This document shows, one piece after another, positions 6,198 through 6,215 of a DNA stretch of 6,215 nt. The notes beneath the pieces were generated by a model. The model saw nothing but the letters and a program-made list of their open reading frames with translations, made no database searches and had not been told where the DNA came from. The translations under genes were made by a program, and so were the position numbers. Origin of the DNA: Aquificaceae bacterium (GTDB taxonomy: Bacteria; Aquificota; Aquificia; Aquificales; Aquificaceae). How positions within the stretch are numbered: the stretch's first letter is position 1; each line of letters starts with the position of its first letter. Where the stretch lies: contig JANWYC010000065.1 in the NCBI GenBank assembly GCA_025057245.1, forward strand, positions 1 to 6,215, read 5' to 3'.

Positions 6198-6204
6198 AGC
6201 TCTT

Positions 6205-6213
6205 CACCTCCTT
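6205..6213 (-). promoter_or_regulatory. Ribosome binding site of hsp20
   Basis: On the minus strand this reads AAGGAGGTG, full complementarity to the 16S rRNA 3' end, seven bases before the ATG. It fixes the hsp20 start and suggests very efficient translation. Confidence 0.88.
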
Positions 6214-6215
6214 AA

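Overview
The window looks like chromosomal core DNA from a thermophilic, Aquificaceae-like bacterium (Aquifex / Hydrogenobacter / Thermocrinis group). This is inferred from the Aquifex-like character of the ATP synthase alpha subunit, heavy use of AGA/AGG for Arg and ATA for Ile, tightly overlapping genes, and F1-alpha followed by an unrelated gene instead of the usual gamma subunit. The genus cannot be fixed from the sequence alone.

Layout. Bases 1-329 hold no credible intact gene. They contain two diverged copies of a ~51-nt repeat 71 nt apart, a possible sigma-70-type promoter and the atpA ribosome binding site. On the plus strand, atpA (330-1841) is followed with a TTGA start/stop overlap by a DUF72 (YecE-like) gene (1838-2629). 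The next ~230 bases (2630-2858) are non-coding. They begin with a TATAAT box and can be drawn as a multibranched RNA of ~165 nt closed by a 12-bp stem: a candidate small RNA or a structured hemA leader. A second -10-like box sits directly on the hemA start, so hemA may have a leaderless transcript. Four overlapping plus-strand genes follow: hemA (glutamyl-tRNA reductase), a stand-alone RAM-domain protein, an unrecognised 58-residue protein (4329-4505), and murA. A 9-bp GC-rich inverted repeat lies inside the last codons of murA. The minus-strand hsp20 gene (5760-6197) converges on murA and their stop codons share two bases.

How the genes fit together. atpA (F1 alpha), hemA (first committed step of C5-pathway tetrapyrrole synthesis) and murA (first committed step of peptidoglycan synthesis) are housekeeping genes. 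The RAM protein and the 58-residue protein are the least understood members; their overlap with hemA and murA suggests co-expression, and a role for the RAM protein in sensing an amino acid or related metabolite is only inference. The most noteworthy observations are the structured intergenic region ahead of hemA, the Walker A Lys-to-Arg replacement in the ATP synthase alpha subunit, the degenerate repeat upstream of atpA, and the small gene between the RAM gene and murA. No mobile element, CRISPR array, tRNA or rRNA was found.
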